Below are positions 62,101-64,000 of a DNA stretch of 64,000 nucleotides, piece after piece (the stretch's first letter is position 1; each line of letters starts with the position of its first letter). Below the pieces are notes generated by a model that was not told the DNA's origin, made no database searches, and was given only the letters and a program-made list of their open reading frames with translations. The DNA comes from Ascaris suum (Eukaryota; Nematoda; Chromadorea; Rhabditida; Ascarididae): the NCBI GenBank assembly GCA_013433145.1, contig CM024185.1, positions 496,001 to 560,000 on the forward strand, written 5' to 3'. The translations under genes were made by a program, and so were the position numbers.

Positions 62101-63645
62101 ACTTTAATACGAGGCATTGTAACAGTAGGTGTTTGGACATGAGCCTCGAATGCAAAAGCTTGGCCACTATTCTGTAAAGCGCATAGAAAAGGCATTTTAC
62201 AGGTGATGCTGTCGAAATAGAAACCTGCACGCCAAGCGTCAATCACCATAATGACCAATTTCTGCGTCACTCTTCTTCGAACCAATCGCTTCACATTATG
62301 CACACATTTCACGCCTAAATAAACAACACACACACAAAAACCATCCATGCAACCGGATATTCCCTTCAAGCAATAAGTGGAAATGCACATCGGACAATAA
62401 AGCACAATATGCGCTTTTATAATCCTTCAACCAGCATCGTAAATTCTCAATAAAATGATTTAAAAAACTCACAGTAAATCCGTTATATTTTAACAAGTCA
62501 ACTATTCACATAAAACTTTTCACAAAAGATTCCATTTTATAGAGCAACCAGCTAAAAAAAGGCTATTAATATTCGCCACAGAATAAAGAACAATATATAT
62601 AAGAGGTCACCTTATAGTATACAATTGTACCCACAAATTTTCATAACTCTAGTCGCAGTTGTACTCAAATTCGATCTGGCAGACAGACAAACAGATAGAC
62701 GGACGGACGGACAGATAGACAGGCAGGCAAGCACAGATACGACGTAATCATACTCCACTTTTGCCGGACAGTTCTGCGATGGAGCACGAAAGCACTCTAC
62801 CTTAGCGTAGATCTATCAAAGAATTGTTTTATTGGATAAAATAACCATTACTAAATACATCAATTATAATTTTCTTGTTGTACCTTCCTTCATCGTTTAT
62901 TCAATTTCTTGCATTGACAATTATTTCGGAAGCCAACTAAACAAAATGATATCAATCTTATCATATCACGGCCCATAATATCTATAAATATGGAATTATT
63001 AAACTTGGATAGCCTCTCTATCATTTACAAAGTATATAGCTGTTGCGATCTATATGAGAATTTATTGGTTAGTGCAAAGTTTTTATTTCACTAACCGAAT
63101 AAATAATATTTGAAATTTTTCAACCAAACAAAAGAAGCAATAAAATATGCAATCATGATGAGCAAAAAAAAAAAAAACTGATGTTAATAAAACATAAATT
63201 CATCGACTTTTTTTTCGATTTCGAAATGTTTTACGTGATTAGTGAATGCAAAGATATTAGGCGCTAAGCGGATTTCAATCGAAAACTTATTCCGCATTCT
63301 GATCATCCGGAAATAAAATGAAATATGAACTGAACTTTCTGGGTTTTTAATCAAGTTCGAAGAATTTAGCAATACCTTCCGATAGGCATATCTTCCGGTA
63401 GTTATACCTTCCGGTACGCATTCGTGAAGATTAATATCATAAAGCGATAGCAATTACAGTCAGGTAAATACGGAAAATAAGGTACCTTGAATGATATCCT
63501 GAAGTTCTTTCATAGTATCCGTATTGTAATGGTGTACTGATCGATGTGTATTCGTATGGAAAAATCCAATTGCAAAGATGAATACCGCCAACAGATGAAT
63601 AAAACATAATAAACTTAATTGAGGATACGTGGTGTGCAGTATCAT
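46528..63645 (-). CDS. PIGG: GPI ethanolamine phosphate transferase 2 (about 18 exons, frame conflicts)
   Basis: Transfers phosphoethanolamine to the second mannose of GPI anchors in the ER membrane, working with PIGF. Exons: 63645-63486, 62314-62103, 61086-60979, 60283-60181, 59592-59490, 59074-58983, 57932-57761, 57061-56867, 56121-55922, 55253-55090, 54405-54273, 54214-53999, 52514-52368, 50930-50782, 49496-49305, 49122-48903, about 48785-48564, 47173-46528. The N-terminal signal anchor (9-29) is followed by an alkaline-phosphatase-fold lumenal domain: VIDAWR, PTVTMPR, CGDDTW, HYLGLDHIGH and LGDHGMTEAGGHG supply the metal and nucleophile residues. The C-terminal half is multi-pass and carries the PIGG hallmarks SSLVEEEHD, QGNSNSLSTVDIS and HHLFVWSVFAPKFLYE. 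Predicted length is about 1120 aa, against 983 in human. At least four junctions or exons need a one- or two-base correction, so this is either an unpolished assembly of an intact gene or a decaying copy. Exons 10, 11 and 17 are the least certain. Confidence 0.9.
47718..47748. repeat. Short perfect hairpin
   Basis: TTCGACAGAATTC, a 5-base loop, then its exact reverse complement. It lies upstream of PIGG exon 18, inside the last intron. Possible RNA stem; no function assigned. Confidence 0.75.
48564..48785 (-). CDS. PIGG: PIGG exon 17 (boundaries and frame uncertain)
   Basis: Two models exist. Acceptor TTCCTCAG at 48786 needs a one-base change in its A run. Acceptor GATGCAG at 48718 starts SLTKMWKRRW, resembling LMTKFIW of PIGG, but meets TAA unless one G is added to the run at 48687-48689. 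Both then read AEDPFLAWKVYEIHRFI and IIHYYG. Donor GTGTGC at 48563. Confidence 0.55.
48903..49122 (-). CDS. PIGG: PIGG exon 16
   Basis: Transmembrane block including WLFPLISLEILIGLLM and HPLVVWFAIGSSFFYT, aligned with the LPVLAFSLL region of human PIGG. Acceptor CTTTTTCAG, donor GTAAGA, phase 0 out. Confidence 0.85.
49305..49496 (-). CDS. PIGG: PIGG exon 15 (one base missing at start)
   Basis: Two transmembrane helices, ANLFAATAMIIFSFILI and LSIGCLIVTFIFTAI. Acceptor TTTTTCAG, donor GTAAGG, phase 2. The open frame needs one more base in the AAA run right after the acceptor to match exon 14. Confidence 0.82.
50307..50332. promoter_or_regulatory. Two palindromic CRE-type sites
   Basis: TGACGTCA occurs at 50307-50314 and 50325-50332, within a short direct repeat TCTATGACGTCAT spaced 18 bp, in PIGG intron 14. 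TGACGTCA is the consensus CREB/ATF bZIP site. Activity is inferred. Confidence 0.4.
50782..50930 (-). CDS. PIGG: PIGG exon 14
   Basis: Encodes RRWQSSGMQLIVSLMLLWIH and a basic loop (RRRWLFEKQNND). Acceptor CTGTTTAG, donor GTAAGG, phase 1 out, which conflicts by one base with exon 15. Confidence 0.85.
52368..52514 (-). CDS. PIGG: PIGG exon 13
   Basis: Encodes YFFFTSCLIVIFAMEVMKLL then a charged loop. It directly continues the EEEH motif, as in human PIGG. Acceptor TTTGCAG, donor GTGACT, phase 2. Confidence 0.85.
53999..54214 (-). CDS. PIGG: PIGG exon 12
   Basis: Ends PALLLVLQVAMFFASSLVEE plus EHD, the conserved SSFVEEEH motif of PIGG. Acceptor CTGTACAG, strong donor GTAAGT, phase 2. Confidence 0.85.
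54273..54405 (-). CDS. PIGG: PIGG exon 11
   Basis: Hydrophobic: ITLLWLWALAICAFLFTIM and MLPLIPCLLHYLCFGIY. The acceptor AAACGAG lacks a pyrimidine tract but its phase (1) matches exon 10. The 58-nt intron to exon 12 has clean phase 2. Confidence 0.6.
54502..54542 (-). repeat. Poly-C/poly-G tract in PIGG intron 10
   Basis: The plus strand is almost pure pyrimidine with a 13-base C run flanked by CCCTCCC blocks; the minus (sense) strand is G-rich and quadruplex-capable. Similar tracts lie at 20725-20750, 21049-21080, 26019-26041, 31673-31694, 42895-42945, 51635-51683 and 53669-53689. Confidence 0.7.
55090..55253 (-). CDS. PIGG: PIGG exon 10 (one extra T suspected)
   Basis: A transmembrane pair is visible as FPFALSVALIEAITFSHLYA and LMAISVVVIFGIVW. 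Entry from phase 0 exon 9 requires one T fewer in the five-T run at the exon start; as written the frame meets TAA. Donor GTAATG, phase 1. Assigned by hydrophobicity, phase and position. Confidence 0.6.
55922..56121 (-). CDS. PIGG: PIGG exon 9
   Basis: A helical linker (LRLTQEDLLARHTFFNL) leads into the first transmembrane helix of the C-terminal half. Acceptor CTTTCAG, donor GTTTGT, phase 0 out. Confidence 0.85.
56867..57061 (-). CDS. PIGG: PIGG exon 8
   Basis: Encodes QIDLVPTVASLMDIAIPVNS and GVNLLPYI, the end of the catalytic fold. Acceptor ATTTCAG, donor GTCGGT, phase 1. Confidence 0.9.
57761..57932 (-). CDS. PIGG: PIGG exon 7 (DHG motif)
   Basis: Encodes WMVILGDHGMTEAGGHGGSS and TSVPLVFI. 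The Asp-His of GDHG are metal ligands. Acceptor AATTTCAG, donor GTAATT, phase 1 out. Confidence 0.93.
58087..58384. repeat. Perfect 79-bp inverted repeat (140-bp loop)
   Basis: Arms 58087-58165 and 58306-58384 are exact reverse complements over 79 bp, separated by 140 bp, within PIGG intron 6. The arms include AAAGGTGTGGAAGATCGG and the palindromic core CAATTG. Pairing stops at the first flanking base on both sides. It could be a MITE-like element or a long hairpin. No target-site duplication was recognised. Confidence 0.95.
58983..59074 (-). CDS. PIGG: PIGG exon 6
   Basis: Completes GH of the metal motif, then LNVKLKEMDSVIKKLHSKM. Acceptor TTTGCAG, strong donor GTAAGT, phase 0 out. Confidence 0.92.
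59490..59592 (-). CDS. PIGG: PIGG exon 5
   Basis: Encodes VDNNVTLCMERKLNK, then DWDVMILHYLGLDHIG, the central metal-binding motif. Acceptor GATTAAG, donor GTTCGT, phase 1 out. Confidence 0.93.
60181..60283 (-). CDS. PIGG: PIGG exon 4
   Basis: Encodes IMFCGDDTWFRLFPKRF and VSFFVSDYTE, with Asp ligands in GDDTW. Acceptor TTTATAG gives one leading base, but exon 3 ends in phase 0, so two bases are missing, one is extra, or a microexon lies between. Confidence 0.9.
60315..60344 (+). repeat. Three tandem CACAGGTAAG decamers
   Basis: Three copies of a 10-bp unit that is itself a consensus 5' splice site (CAG/GTAAG) on the plus strand; the third ends in C. It lies in PIGG intron 3, about 30 bp upstream of exon 4 on the coding strand. 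Confidence 0.85.
60979..61086 (-). CDS. PIGG: PIGG exon 3
   Basis: Encodes AFTAGTVPSFGDVVLNFAS and IVDRLKHAGQ. Acceptor TTTGTAG, donor GTTTGT, phase 0 both ends. It does not join exon 4 in frame as written. Confidence 0.9.
62103..62314 (-). CDS. PIGG: PIGG exon 2 (metal-binding and nucleophile motifs)
   Basis: Encodes QKLVIMVIDAWRAGFYFDS and HVQTPTVTMPRIK, the first Asp metal ligand and the Thr nucleophile region. Acceptor TATTTAG, donor GTATGT, phase 0 out. Confidence 0.94.
62681..62735 (-). repeat. GACA/GACG tetranucleotide tract
   Basis: Imperfect GACA, GACG and GATA tetramers in PIGG intron 1. Part of the dispersed CTGT-rich repeat family, minus orientation. Confidence 0.85.
63486..63645 (-). 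CDS. PIGG: PIGG exon 1 (signal anchor)
   Basis: MILHTTYPQL then a hydrophobic stretch to residue 29 and a short lumenal stalk ending LQDIIQ. Donor GTACCT, phase 1. The acceptor at 63688-63687 leaves a 41-nt leader, which contains one short out-of-frame ATG. Confidence 0.8.
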
Positions 63646-63680
63646 TTCACATTTATGGCGATTGTCACTCGATCCATTAA

Positions 63681-63700
63681 AATATCCTGAAATATGACCG
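63681..63700 (-). promoter_or_regulatory. Probable spliced-leader acceptor of PIGG
   Basis: The minus strand reads CATATTTCAG (AG at 63688-63687), 41 nt before the ATG at 63645, with no coding sequence recognised upstream. Read as an outron acceptor for trans-splicing; a cis-spliced 5' UTR exon outside the window is the alternative. Confidence 0.4.
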
Positions 63701-64000
63701 AATTTCGTTTAGAACCCTTTCATTTGGGAAACAAAACACAACCCTTAAAACAAGTAGAGATCCATATTAGACAAGTCAGCAAAATATGTGCTCTTCCAAT
63801 TTCATTCATGAGACCAACCGCTCTCATAAATTTAAAAAAAAAAAGAAGTATACGCTACTGAACAACTATATTGCAGGTTTATGAATGCTCTACCGATAGG
63901 TTTGATTTTTGCGTTTATGCAAATATTTACCCCTGAACTGATATTAAGTCCATGCATATCTGTAGAGAGGAGTATAAACGAGCTCTGGTTTCAAATCGCG
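63688..64000. other. Upstream flank of PIGG
   Basis: Likely outron or promoter of PIGG. No gene, RNA or motif recognised apart from the AG acceptor at 63688-63687. Confidence 0.5.

Overview
This is an AT-rich eukaryotic window, and the gene structures point to a nematode. Introns are numerous, follow GT-AG and mostly end in TTTCAG or TTTTAG. Two minus-strand genes have an AG acceptor just upstream of the start ATG, as expected for spliced-leader trans-splicing. The proteins are ordinary animal proteins. A parasitic clade III (filarial/spirurid-like) nematode would fit the base composition, but the genus cannot be named from the sequence.

Three multi-exon genes were rebuilt exon by exon from splice sites, phase and family recognition. 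(1) Plus strand, 1616-24230: rapsyn, the TPR/RING scaffold that clusters nicotinic acetylcholine receptors; 11 exons, 583 aa, with a proline-rich C-terminal tail. (2) Minus strand, 41765-27310: mitochondrial choline dehydrogenase (GMC oxidoreductase); 14 exons, about 613 aa, with a one-base frame break in exon 2. (3) Minus strand, 63645-46528: GPI ethanolamine phosphate transferase 2 (PIGG/GPI7); about 18 exons, with several one-base frame or phase conflicts. Rapsyn and choline dehydrogenase converge across a 3.1 kb spacer. Choline dehydrogenase and PIGG lie in the same direction, about 4.8 kb apart. The genes have unrelated roles (synapse assembly, choline to betaine oxidation, GPI-anchor side-chain synthesis) and nothing suggests an operon.

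The most striking structure is rapsyn intron 2 (3555-13494). About 9.2 kb of it is tandem repeat: ATT trinucleotides, then TAATTAT heptamers, then about 310 copies of a 26-bp unit. Each 26-bp unit contains a TACTAAT branch-point-like motif followed by a T-rich stretch and TTTTTAG, so the array reads like hundreds of head-to-tail 3' splice-site mimics. Other notable items are a candidate 36-nt cassette exon in rapsyn, a pair of competing donors of which one creates a stop codon at the splice junction, a perfect 79-bp inverted repeat in a PIGG intron, 28-bp and 36-bp minisatellites in choline dehydrogenase introns, long (CT)n and (TA)n tracts, repeated poly-G/C tracts, and a dispersed degenerate repeat family. 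No tRNA, rRNA, CRISPR array or intact transposase gene was recognised.
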